Both the position numbers and the translations under genes were made by a program. Below the pieces are notes generated by a model that had not been told where the DNA came from, ran no database searches, and was given only the letters and a program-made list of their open reading frames with translations. From Ectobius pallidus (lineage: Eukaryota > Arthropoda > Insecta > Blattodea > Ectobiidae), in contig CAXKWD010000009.1 in assembly GCA_964059195.1 (NCBI GenBank), positions 146,811,890 through 146,875,889 on the forward strand: a stretch of 64,000 bases of DNA, in the 5' to 3' direction. The first letter of the stretch is position 1. Each line of letters opens with the position of its first letter. Shown one piece after another: positions 43,842 through 55,700 of the stretch.

Positions 43842-44669
43842 AAAAACACTTGTAGGAGTTGCTAGAATTAGTAGATTTATGTAGATCCACTGAATTATTA
43901 ATATTAAGAGTAACTTCAATTGAGATATAATATTACTTCACTGTGACACTGTTACACAATGCGACGTAATACTAGTCACGAGCTGAGAAGACGGATCTTC
44001 TAGCTGTAAATAATAGAGCACTGAGGTAATTATTGTAGAATAATTAATCAAACACGACAAAACTTGTTACTTGAAGTTTTGTGGAATAAATTCGCGGTTT
44101 AAGACCAAAATGCGACTGTTGCTTTGTCTTGAAAGCGCGCAAATAGGGAACTACGATTGCACACGTCTAGAGAGTGTGAATGCTTAATGTGAACTGAAGT
44201 GAAGCGAAGCCTTGCACGCGTGGCTTGCATAAAGAATTGCACAAGAAAAGGCGGGCATGAATAATCACGCCACCTAAAAACTGCTGACTCAGGCGCACGA
44301 GCATATCAAGCAGCCATTTGAATAAAATAACTAAAGAGACATGTTGTTTGTACGAACAAGTAGTATTCAAATGTTCTGGAGCTCTAGATTTGCCATCATT
44401 CGCTTGAAGTTGGTAAAGAAGAAGTCCCATAAAGATTTTATTGCAAAAGTGTGTTAATGTGTAACATTCTAACGAAACATTACTCTATTAATCTTACACT
44501 TCTGCTTTTATGAAATTTTTTGTGTTGACATATAGGCCTATATAGGCTACATGAGTAGTAGTGAAAAGGTTTAAAAAAATATATATATCTTCCTATTGTA
44601 GTGTTTTATATATTTGAACAATTTTACTCAAATTGATGTGAATATTGCCATTATGAGAAAAAATTAATT
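43842..44669. other. No gene seen; 3' flank of OR gene A
   Basis: The 87-codon ORF at 44167-44430 on the minus strand has no recognisable domain. No repeat was identified beyond AT-rich tracts. Confidence 0.3.
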
Positions 44670-44677
44670 ATTAAAAT

Positions 44678-45072
44678 TAGGGATGGGTCCTCGATGCTTT
44701 CGATACCTCGATACTTGCGTGGTATCGGCATCGCTCGATACTTCAGAAAACTCGCTGAGTACTTTTTCCATACTTTGGTAATTCTGCAATTAAGTGAGAA
44801 AGCTAGTACTGTATTTTTAACAAAAGCTTGTAAGTGGACTGTTTCAAAAACTAATTTTAGTTTTAATGTAGAGTTTAAAAATAATTATAGGCTACTGATG
44901 ATATTGAATTTTGTCTCATTAAATATGCACACTCCCAAGTTTTAATTTTTAATGTATCTATTTATTGAAACTGGAAATGTTGACGGTATCGAGTATCGAA
45001 GTATCGAGTACCGATGGAAAAATCATGTATCGGTATCGAGTATCGAGAAAATCTGGTATCGACCCATCCCTA
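44678..45072. mobile_element. hAT MITE with perfect 8-bp duplication
   Basis: A 395-bp element starting tagggatgggtc and ending in the complement, flanked by ATTAAAAT on both sides (44670-44677, 45073-45080). The ends are rich in tatcga repeats (ggtatcgagtatcgaag). It lies 140 bp beyond the stop codon of OR gene A. Confidence 0.9.
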
Positions 45073-45214
45073 ATTAAAATAAAATAAAATCTCTTCATAA
45101 TGTGATTTAAGAGTGCAGAGAATTACAATTTAAATATTTTAACTGTAAAAGTGTATAAACCCTTTAAAGAGATTCATTCTCTATTCATATGTGAATTTCT
45201 GTCAAAATAGTGAG

Positions 45215-45286
45215 TTACTTTTGTTTGGGGGACGAGTCCACCATGTTGATTAAGAACATCAGGTAGGAGTACGAGTTGTTCAGAAC
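45215..45286 (-). CDS. OR gene A exon 7 (C-terminus)
   Basis: After a TTTTAG acceptor it encodes VLNNSYSYLMFLINMVD and a short hydrophilic tail, ending in TAA at 45217-45215. It joins exon 6 in phase 0. The matching exon of gene C is at 8316-8387. Confidence 0.85.
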   Translation of the reverse strand, partial: VLNNSYSYLMFLINMVDSSPKQK

Positions 45287-45656
45287 CTAAAACAAAAGAC
45301 AATTCAGCTTTACCTGGAAGAGTCAACATAAACCCTGATTTTCGTATACAGTAACAAACGACTCTCCAATTCTTACTTCTTATCTATTTCGGTGCTCATT
45401 ACGTCGTTGATTGCCTTAGGAATCTGACTTCTAAACAGCATGAAATGTAATTGTTTGTCGCTTCTGGGCCCAAAACTGCACCTTTGTCAGCTGTCATTCA
45501 TTCAATGTGTGAGACAAAACTTGTGCTTAAACACGAGAGTGAGTGAGCGATATAAACTGTTAAGTAGGTTATGAAGTTGTTCAGCATCAGTAACCAGGGG
45601 TGCCAACTTATATGGGCCTGTGGGGCTCAAGCCCACCCAATAATTTTCCGTTTAAA

Positions 45657-45720
<64 letters not shown>

Positions 45721-48700
45721 TATTATTACTTTTATTATTATTATTACTATTACTATTACTATGATTATTATTTAGAAGTCGTGTTTCATTTTCTTAATCA
45801 GTGCAACACCAAAATAACACTATAGACTAATATTACGATCTTCCTTTGTTTCAACTAACTGATGATCCTAGTCATTTGAAATTGTTCAATACTTTAAATT
45901 TATACGTTAAATTTACTCTGTCATGCCTATTTTCCCAGAATCCACCGAAATATTCGCTTTGAAAAGAGTATAGGCATTTTTGTGCTCAACAGTATCCTAG
46001 TAAAGACTTATTTACACATATTGCTGTTCTAAGTATGGTATAACCCTACATATGGATAGCGGAGGAGTATGCTTGTGATGAATTTATAGACAGAAATGCA
46101 GTCTGGAGAAATACATTTACAACACAGTGCTACCCAATCGTGTATATTTTATATTAGGCCTACTCTATTTTTACCTAATACTATCCCCCTAAAATGTTAA
46201 TTTCCAGTCCATGCTGGGGCGGGGGGAGGGGGGGTTCATACCACAGCTGCCTTTCACCCTAACGGCCTGGGTTAATTCCCAGTCGGGTCGGGGATTTTTC
46301 AGTATTGGAAAATTTCCTTCCTCCTGGGTCCTCTCATCCCCATCCCACATAAAGTAGGAGGCAGGAGTGTAAACGTTTTAAGCCCACCCAATGTTTTTCA
46401 AAGGTTGGTACCACTGTCAGTGACACTCACATAATTATAAGAGATTCTGTTTGCGGTGCAAATATAAGGTAGTGCTTCTAATTTATAACATTTTTATGCA
46501 TGTCCATGGTTTAGTTTTTATAAGACACCTTCATTAAATCTTCAAACCAGACACATAAATGCCAAGGAGCCTCCTATGGATTTATCATTTACCCTGCACG
46601 AGAATTTAAATGCTACGAACAGCTTTATACACTGTATCCAGGGAAAACCTAGTGAATTAATTATATCTCAGCAACTAATGTATTAATATTGCTCTCAACT
46701 GTAAAGTACATAAAACTGTAGGAGTTATATGCAGAAAAATTCTGTTAGGAGCAAAGTTATGCTTACCAGCATGAAAGTGTGTCGAGAAATGGGTATGATT
46801 TTGCCAGCAGTGAGCACAAACTCTTCAGAAGCTGCCATCATAAATAGGAGATTTCGTTGGTAAGGAATTTGAGATCCAACCCAGTCACTCTCCCATATCA
46901 CTTGCCTCACTTTACCTGACTGCAACCAACAATTCACAATACATCCTATTATCTTTTTCCTGTCTCTTTTCAATATTATAACACAAGGGAAAATGTTTCA
47001 AGTGCAATCTTGGTATAAACAAAGCAGTTTCTTACATATCACTATTCACAACTCTTCAGACAATTCAGCTTCAATTAATGAATCACAAAAAGTACAAAAG
47101 TGATTTTCAAAAGAAGAGACTGCAAGTTAGGAAAAGGTCAGTGGACAGTCATGTGAAGATCTGGAGTTTTGTATTTATTAAAGGATTTGCTCTTTAGTGT
47201 AAACAAGGTGTGAAATATTTTGTGAGCAAAATGCTCATAAGGTGACCACTCAAAGGCAGGCCTGAGGAGAGGGTAGCAGGGGGGCAAAATCCCCGAGGCC
47301 CAAGCCTCATGGGGCAAGCCTCTCGATTTATTTTTTATTCTTAATGGTTGCCTTCTGATGTAAATATATATATATTTCTTTATAAAGCTCAGAAACTCCC
47401 ATTTGAGCCAAAGCGGCTCCCTGATGCAAAATATTGACTACCCCAATGGGAAAATATTACGATGGAACGGGCGTGGTGGTGTACATGAGTCATAGTAGGC
47501 CCCTGCTGCTTAGTTCTTTTGACTTGAACACCCTCGCGATCCCTTGGCTCAGGCATGAGGCACGTTCCTGGAAAATGAGTCTATTGTAGTTCGTTGTTCA
47601 TTTTCTAAGTTTTCAACAGTTGAGAGTTTGCTCTGCTGTGTGTATGACTGTAAAATTAACGTTATGGAAAATTAGTGTAAGTCTGGGGCAAGGAAGAGAA
47701 AATGGAGAAAGACGAGAAAGGGAAAAAAGACCAGACAAGTTTATTCAGTTTAGGCTTTTTCTCTACCACAATATGCAGTGATAATAAGATAAGATATTTT
47801 ATTCGCCAAAAATTTCTATACAGAAATATAGGCTTCGTCATGTTCTAATCCTAGTCTTAATGGCTAATAATTACTTACATCTAATAACAACTAATACCGG
47901 TATGAGATTATGTACATTATTAATTACTGGTATGCACTTAGTAACTAAGGCTGGATTTAAATATCAGCTATGAAACAGCAAACAATATAATTGAAAACAT
48001 TAATTGAGATCCATGTTCAAGAATTCATCAGCGGAGTATGGCATATGATGCAGGAGCATTTTTCTAACTGTCTTTTTGAATAGGCTTGCATGATAGGTTT
48101 TTATGTGGCCAGGGATTTTATTGTATAGGATCAAGCCTCTGTGAAAAATACTTTTTATGCTGTTTGCAATTCTATGGGTAGATAAGTGGATGAGCCCAGA
48201 TGTTCTTGTGTAGTGTGTATGGTAGTCAGAGTTCAGTTTGAATCTGCCTTTGTTTTTGTGGATGAAAGAGACTGTTTCTGAACATTAGACATTATCTTAG
48301 AAAATAGCTCCAAATTACTAAAAGACTGGTGTTCTGCAAATAAACTGTCGTTAAACCTAAACAAAACTAATGACATTAGTTTTAGTAATAGTTCAAATAC
48401 AAATAATGATGAAAAACGTAAACTAAAATTCCTAGGTATTGTAATTGACTCAAATCTAAATTGGAACGAACATGTCGATTATACTGCAATTAAACTCAGT
48501 AAAGGGCTCTTCTTGCTAAGAAGACTAAGGGAAACAGTTGATACTGAAGCTCTATTAAAGGTCTACTATGCACAAATACATTCAATTCTTTCCTATGGCA
48601 TAATAATTTGGGGTTATAGCTCACAATGTTCTAAATTACTTGTACTACAGAAAAGGGCAGTCAGAATTATTTCTAATGCTACATGGAAAGCTCACTGTAA

Positions 48701-51700
48701 ACCTATATTCAAAAAACTAAGAATTATGACATTACCATCTATCTATATATTATCACTTCTTGCATTTACACACACAAACAAAAATATGTTTAAAAAAATG
48801 ACGAAATACATAATCATGACACAAGAAATAAAAATAACTTAAGAATTGAACTATGCCAGTATAGTAAAACTAAAAAAAACTGGAGACACATGGCAACAAA
48901 GGTATACAACAGTATACCCAACCATTTAAAGGCACTAAATGTCACCTCATTCACTAAAAAAATGAAGTCAATACTCATAAATGAAGCACCTTACAGAATT
49001 GATGACATTTTTACAATAAATTATCAAAACTATTAGGCCCTACTAAAAATTGTGTATTAGTATAAGTAATAAATTAAGATTACGGTAATGTGAATTGTAG
49101 ATATAAGTTATATTAATTAATTATAGATATTGTATTGTGTATATTGTAATTGTGTAAATTATTGTATTGTATTATATGTTTATTGTAATTTCTACTTGTA
49201 AGTGTATTGTCATGCAATCATAATATCCCTGGTGTAGTGGAAGAAAGAACTATATAGTTCTAACTACACCAGGTAAAATAAATAAATTGAAAATAAAATA
49301 AATTGAAATTGAAATTGAAATATATACACAAGGGAGTGGAACAACATAATGGAGATGAAGACAACAGAACGCATTCACCTGATGCACTTAAGCGCCAGTA
49401 ACAGTGTTGTAGGTAAAAGACTGTTATTTTTAAAGCCCTAAATACTGTAAAATATATATATTGGTTTTGTGAGCTGTATTTGCTGTTCATTAAAAAAAAA
49501 ATAATAATTAATTCTATATTCCTTTTTGATACTTTTTAATTCAGAAATATTACCAAACTTAATTTAAGGTTAAATCACATCAAACCTTACTTAAAATATC
49601 AGTCAAATTAGATTGATAAATTTGAAGAGAGGGCCCAATCATACATTCTGCCCTGGGCCCAGTGCTTGATCTCAGCGGCCCTGCTCACAGGTGTGAACAG
49701 AGTTAGTCTCTCCCCTCCTTACCAGTAGTAGGTACCGATACTAGTACACATACATGCACAAAGCGGAACTGGTTTTCCCTATCAGTGGAAGTCATGAGGA
49801 GAGGAAGTAGGGGAATGGCATCACACCATGGGAGTACTGTTTCCTAGGCCTGGGTTGATGGCTTAGGCCCGGTATTATATACGTAGTTTAACTTGTAGGC
49901 TAGACTAAACCAAATCTCAAGTTTAACTGCATGTGCCGTTTTATAATGTTCTGGTTAAGTTAAACCGTAGTGCAATGGTGTTGGTAGACCTGTTGGCTGA
50001 GAAAAGAAGACGAACTGGCCTTGGATATAAAAGAAAAACAATAAGATCTGCTAATTTGCTTGTATTTGTTTGTTTGTATGAAGAGAAATTGAAACTAGAA
50101 ATTTTATTATTAAAGAAAAGGTTAAATCAAAACTCAGTTTTGCTCAGTGTAAGTTTATTTCAATCACAGCTAAAATAAATAGCTATTCATTGCTCATAAA
50201 AATGATATTGTATTAGCATTTGTTTCACAATACAACCATTCCGGAAAGTAAAAAAATAGAATTACTTTAAGTTAAGTCTCACCTTCTCATTGCATGTTGT
50301 ATCCGAAATTGAATTTGTTGATACTGTTTTATAGCCATTTTCATTAAAACAATTACATCTTAAACTGCGGGTTAAACGGTAGAAAACGTCCAGTTAGGTT
50401 AAACTGGAGATTAACTTGTAGTTATCGTTTATAACATGCAAAAATCTGAAAAACCAAAGTTTAAACTAAGACTGAAGGTTAAACCATGATTTTAATACCG
50501 GCCCTTAATAAATTCATAGTTTTATACTCTGTACCACATGAGTGTATGACTGTGTTACTAATGTCATATTAGATTTTAATATATAAACTAACCTCTTTCG
50601 TCAGCTCGCTCCCAAAGAAGCAAACGCAAAACAGTTGTAAGAACATAGCAAACACTAGCAGGACTATCTGTACCATCTCCTCGAACTTTCCTGATAGCTA
50701 GAAATAAGTAAATAAATATAAATAAAAATCTCACAGAAATTTCTCTATTATAAGCATATGCAATACAAATTTCTCACTTCACACTCTGATATAAAATAAG
50801 AAGTCATATTGCAAGGAGTGCTTATTCAATTGTTTCAGCCTGATACCAGATGTATTATTCATGATGCGAACCTGAGTTTTCACAAACATGGGTAGCTTAT
50901 AACTACCATTAAAATAATTTGTATGAAAAAATATTTCTAATAAAAATTTAGCCCCTGATACAACACTTAATGTTCAAAATTTAAACAAAATCACAAGAGC
51001 CATTTTCGAGAAAAGTGGTAGCGACAGTAAAAGTAAGACATCACCAGGGCCCAGATTCTGATGGCCTAAAATTGTTTGAAAAATGACCTATAAAATGACC
51101 CCAAATTTTAAATAAAATGACTTAATTATAAAGAATGACCTCAAAACTGATATTTTATTTATAAAAAATTATTATTGTACACACAAAGTTATAGACTAAT
51201 TCGTACATAACTATTTATTGAGGGTAAATAGTAGTTTGCACTCTCAAATCCAAGCAGGTGGCAGACTCTGGTGCCAAGTCAATCTAATAACAACAGTAAT
51301 GTAATACATCTAATACAACATTTTGGAGTTTCTTTGATTCTCGTTTCCGACTGAGACATGACAACACTTCAACACAGAGTATGTCCTTCTTGCATTAAAC
51401 AAACAACACTTCAAAGACAGCACCGCTGGGGACGATGCTACCTAGGCGACAAAAAGAGTTAATATAATCAACGTAAATGTATGAAAATGGCTAATTAAGG
51501 AAGCAAATGGCAAGAAAATGACAAAATAATGACGTAAAATTGAAATAAATGCCCTAAAAATATAAAATTGCATAAAATGACAAAAAATGACCCAATAAAA
51601 ATGTATTTCTATAAACTAGAGGCCATGTTCAGGATTTAAGTACAAGTTGGCAATGTCTATGCAGCATCAATAAAAAGATGACATGTCATTAGAATCCGGG

Positions 51701-52672
51701 CCCTGGTCATCACTAATCTTCATATCAATTGCAGTAGAGCTTTGACCAGACCATGGCAAAATGGCTAAAATGTCGGCATATTTATTGTACTTAAGACAGC
51801 AGATATCCAAAAGTCAAGAAGATTTCAGAGTCATTTACAAGTCATGGCCCTGAGGGATTCCAAAGGATAGATTTATTATTAAGTGCCAGTATGGTATTTT
51901 ATGAGATTGTGTGGGGGACAGGATAATGTCTGTCCGTCTGTCCGTTTGCCCTCCCATCTGTCCATCTGTCCGTGTGTCTGTACGCACGATAACTCAAATA
52001 CGCTTTACTAGATTTTAATGAAACTTGGTATACACGTTTATAATGTCCATGGCAAGAAGCTTGTTTATTTTGGACCAAATTGGTAGACCCATACCAGAGT
52101 AACAACTAATTAAAGCTCACATGTTTTTTAAAATCATGTCTATACTACAATGCCGCAATTCTAATCATGAGGGTTTTAACTCCAATGCAGTGAGATGCTT
52201 GTTTATTTCGTTGATCAAGTTGAAATTGAGTACTACATGAATACTGTTATATACAGAAGGTAGGCTATATTGCTGTGAAATAATTAGCGAAGTTCTTTGC
52301 TACTGAATTTTGTGAAATGTTGACATATTTTAAGAGTTTCAAGTTTCAATACATTTAGCTTTGACAAAATACTATTCCTTCACATATGGTTATCAAACTA
52401 GACCGTTAAACTGAGCCAGATTGCTGAAATGATGTTTTGCACTCGTATTCTGGAGGTCTGTGGTTCAAATCCTGGAGCCAGCCAATTTGACATGGATTTT
52501 TTTTATGTGGGTGTGCAATTGTCAAGATATCACAAATCTGTAGCTCTACTGATGCTGGACGATTTTAATCTGATTAAAAAAAAAATATTTTCTGCATATC
52601 ATAATTGCAATTATAATTGATTCAATAAAAGCTCTCTGGCACTTTGTTATGTCAGTTTACCTGATTTTAGTG

Positions 52673-52746
<74 letters not shown>

Positions 52747-55700
52747 CATTATTATTTTAATATTAAACATTTAAACGAAAATTAAATAAATTGGTAAATT
52801 TTATAGTACTGGACTCCTTATTGGCCAATAATTTATAAATGAATTGTAGGTCTCAAAGCCAAAAAATCTAATATACAATGAGATAACTCCTCTAGCTTTT
52901 CCATTGTCTTCGAAATAGCACTTTTCCTTCTATCTGAGAAAAATAAGATTGAATAGATAGCATACAGTGGAACCAATACTCTCTCCATAGCTCTAGTTAT
53001 TTTCCCCACTCATGCAAAGGTTGGTGTAAGGTATTTCTCCCTACCTTCCTTTCAGACTTGTAGAATGTATGTCAGAGTAGGCCATGTTACCTATTGATGT
53101 GCATTTGTTTGTTATTGCTTATAAGTAGAAAAATGGAATGAGTAATTACATCAAGTCTTTAATTAAGTTTTCAAAAGTAAATTAAATAGCGTGAATTTAT
53201 ATCTTTAATAAAACGATAAACATTTTCAACATCTTTAAATATGATACTTTTATTTTTACTTCAATTATAATTGCTTTTAAAACCATATGCTAGTGAGGCC
53301 AACTGTATTCTGTTTCTTAGCAATTCTCTCCTGGGCGAAATCCAAAAACAGGTGGTCCCTTAAACTCCGCCCACTCGATATTCACATTTGCACGGACTGT
53401 GTGATGTATTTTGTTTCTTAGCGAAGAAAGATGACCAACTGTCCTTGTATATTGTCGCAAGTGCCTTGTACCCACTGACCTTGTATACTGTCACAAGTGC
53501 CTTGGACGAAAGATAAGAGTAAGTCGCCCCTTTTGCTCCGAACAATGCGTTGCTATGGCGACCACACGCTTGTTATCTCGGCACTCCCGACCGTTCCTTC
53601 TCTCCAAACTCCCGATCATACCAAATACCAGCTACCAACCCTGGCACCAAAATGACAACCCGCTAGCTCACTCGGCACTCCCGATCAGACCACAATCACC
53701 TCTGCACATAGTCCAAATAATGAATAACACTATCCACATAGTTAAGTGTGCGAGCGGAGGTGGCAGCCGAAGCGAAGCGCCCTTGCATTTTCGAATAATG
53801 TACGATACACTGTTTGTAGGTTTTGAAAATGTGGCATATTATATCTTCCAGAGGTTAGTAAGCCTGTCAACTTTTGTTTAGCAGTATGATATCATACTAC
53901 CAACGTCCAATCACGAGTTTCTACGTAATATGAGGATAGAAGAATTCGCTAGATCGTGGTATAAAGGAAAGTGCATCGCGAGGGAGTGGTGGGTGGGAAC
54001 ATTCATCCAAGGTGCAACTTACATTTATTTTTTCCCGTGCCTTGTACCCACCTTATTATATTTCCCGCGAGGTTTAACAGCCTGTCACCAGTCGTCTAGC
54101 GATATGACGTCACACCTCCAACGTCCAATCACGAGTTTCTACATAATATGGGGACAGAACAATTTGCTAGATTGGTATAAAAGAAAGTGCATCATTTTGG
54201 GTGGGTTGAGTGGGATACTATCCCAAGGTGCGCCCTGTTTTTGGATTTTTCCCTCTCCTTTACAAGAGCTGCAGAGCGATTTCTTGTGGCACTGTACTTA
54301 CATTGATGGCAGTGAAAGCGGAAAAGCAGAGCACAGCGCCTGCACAGAACAGTGGGCCGAGGAGCACCATGTGGAATGTATCATCTAGGAGGTGCATGTA
54401 CCTGAAATTAAAGTCAAACATAATTGTTCAGGAACAAAATACAGGCATATACATATGACAACACAGACAGATAACTTATTTCACCAATGGTATCATCAAA
54501 TACAAGTTTTGTTGTTTGTGGTGTGACAAAAATACAGAAAATACGTAAATTAATAAACAAGTAAAGTAACGCCATGGTTATCGAGCCCTGACTAACCGAG
54601 TTCCGGGTTAACCAAGGCAATAAATAAAAAATATTAAAATGTTTGGAAGTAAGGTTTGCAGTAGATGCGTTAGCGGCAAATCGATCATAATACTGTACTG
54701 CATAGTACAATACTGTACTGTGCGAATATTAGTCACATACGGTTTCATCAAAAAGGGTTCCGGTAAATAAAATGCACAGTTTTTAATCATTATTAAATAC
54801 TGTACAATACAGTAATTTCAATGCTTTGCTAATCATCAATACAATTTTGTTAATGCTTTTTTACGACATTTAGAATAAGACGAAATACAGTTTTCATTCA
54901 TTTCACCAGTTTACCATACGTTTCCCCTCTCAATTTTTTACAGAGTCCGTGTTACCCGAGTTTTCACTTATCCGAGGTACCCTCGGTTCACATTACTTTG
55001 GATAATTGAGGCTCTACTGTAATTACTAAACTAGGTATAGACAATACATAACTTAACCTAAAACGAAAGAAACTACCGGTACTTAAAACAAAGAAAAAAT
55101 TTAACAGGGTGGAACAATGTAAGAGTATTAAAAATTTACCAAATTGATTTCTTTCTCACACAGTACATGGCTCATATAAAATTAAAAATTAATGTATTGC
55201 AAAATACATTATCAAAAAATGCATTAATATAATTTTAAAATATTTATCATGTAATTAAATTTATAAATTATTCCATATTCTGTTTTTGTATTTTGAAGCT
55301 TACTGATGTATAGGCCTACTGCAAGAAGCAATGGCTTATCTGCATGGCATCATCCTTGCCTGAAAAAGCCTTGGACGAGTCATGGTCATATTTTGACTGT
55401 TTGTGGGCCTAGACAATTCAACATCATACATGTTCATTGACTCCCTGATCACATATTAAATTCCCATATTACTCCATAACCCCTTGCATGCTTTCTTCTG
55501 CCCCTTTATCTAGCCATGTTACAGAGATGCAAAGCTTGTGTTGCCCGTGGATGGGCCTAGAAACTAATTAAAACCTTCTTGGCTTTTGGGTATCTGCCAC
55601 ATCATATTTAAGAAGTCTGCTAACGTTTCGACCATCTTGCCGTGGTCTTTATCAAGGCTACTGCAACTCACTCCAAAAGTCTTCTGTATATATAGAGGCA

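Larger units (their letters stand above)
47257..49683. mobile_element. hAT-like element in intron 5 with two nested LINEs
   Basis: The ends (caggcctgaggagag; right caggg-type complement) are flanked by CTCAAAGG (47249-47256) and CTCACAGG (49684-49691), a 7/8 match. Most of the interior is a minus-strand LINE 3' end split by a plus-strand LINE. Confidence 0.65.

Noticed and set aside
45571..45825. Poly-tyrosine protein
   Set aside because: Translation of a (TTA)n microsatellite.
46645..46767. A terminal OR exon directly after exon 6 (in-phase frame containing NSYSFMYFTV), or read-through of exon 6
   Set aside because: It would need a 25-bp intron, below any plausible insect minimum. The exon at 45215-45286 has a strong acceptor, correct phase and the conserved ending, and a paralogue at 8316.
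53555..54458. Several plus-strand ORFs of 80-150 codons around OR exon 4
   Set aside because: No domain, and they overlap a direct duplication and the antisense strand of a well-supported OR exon.
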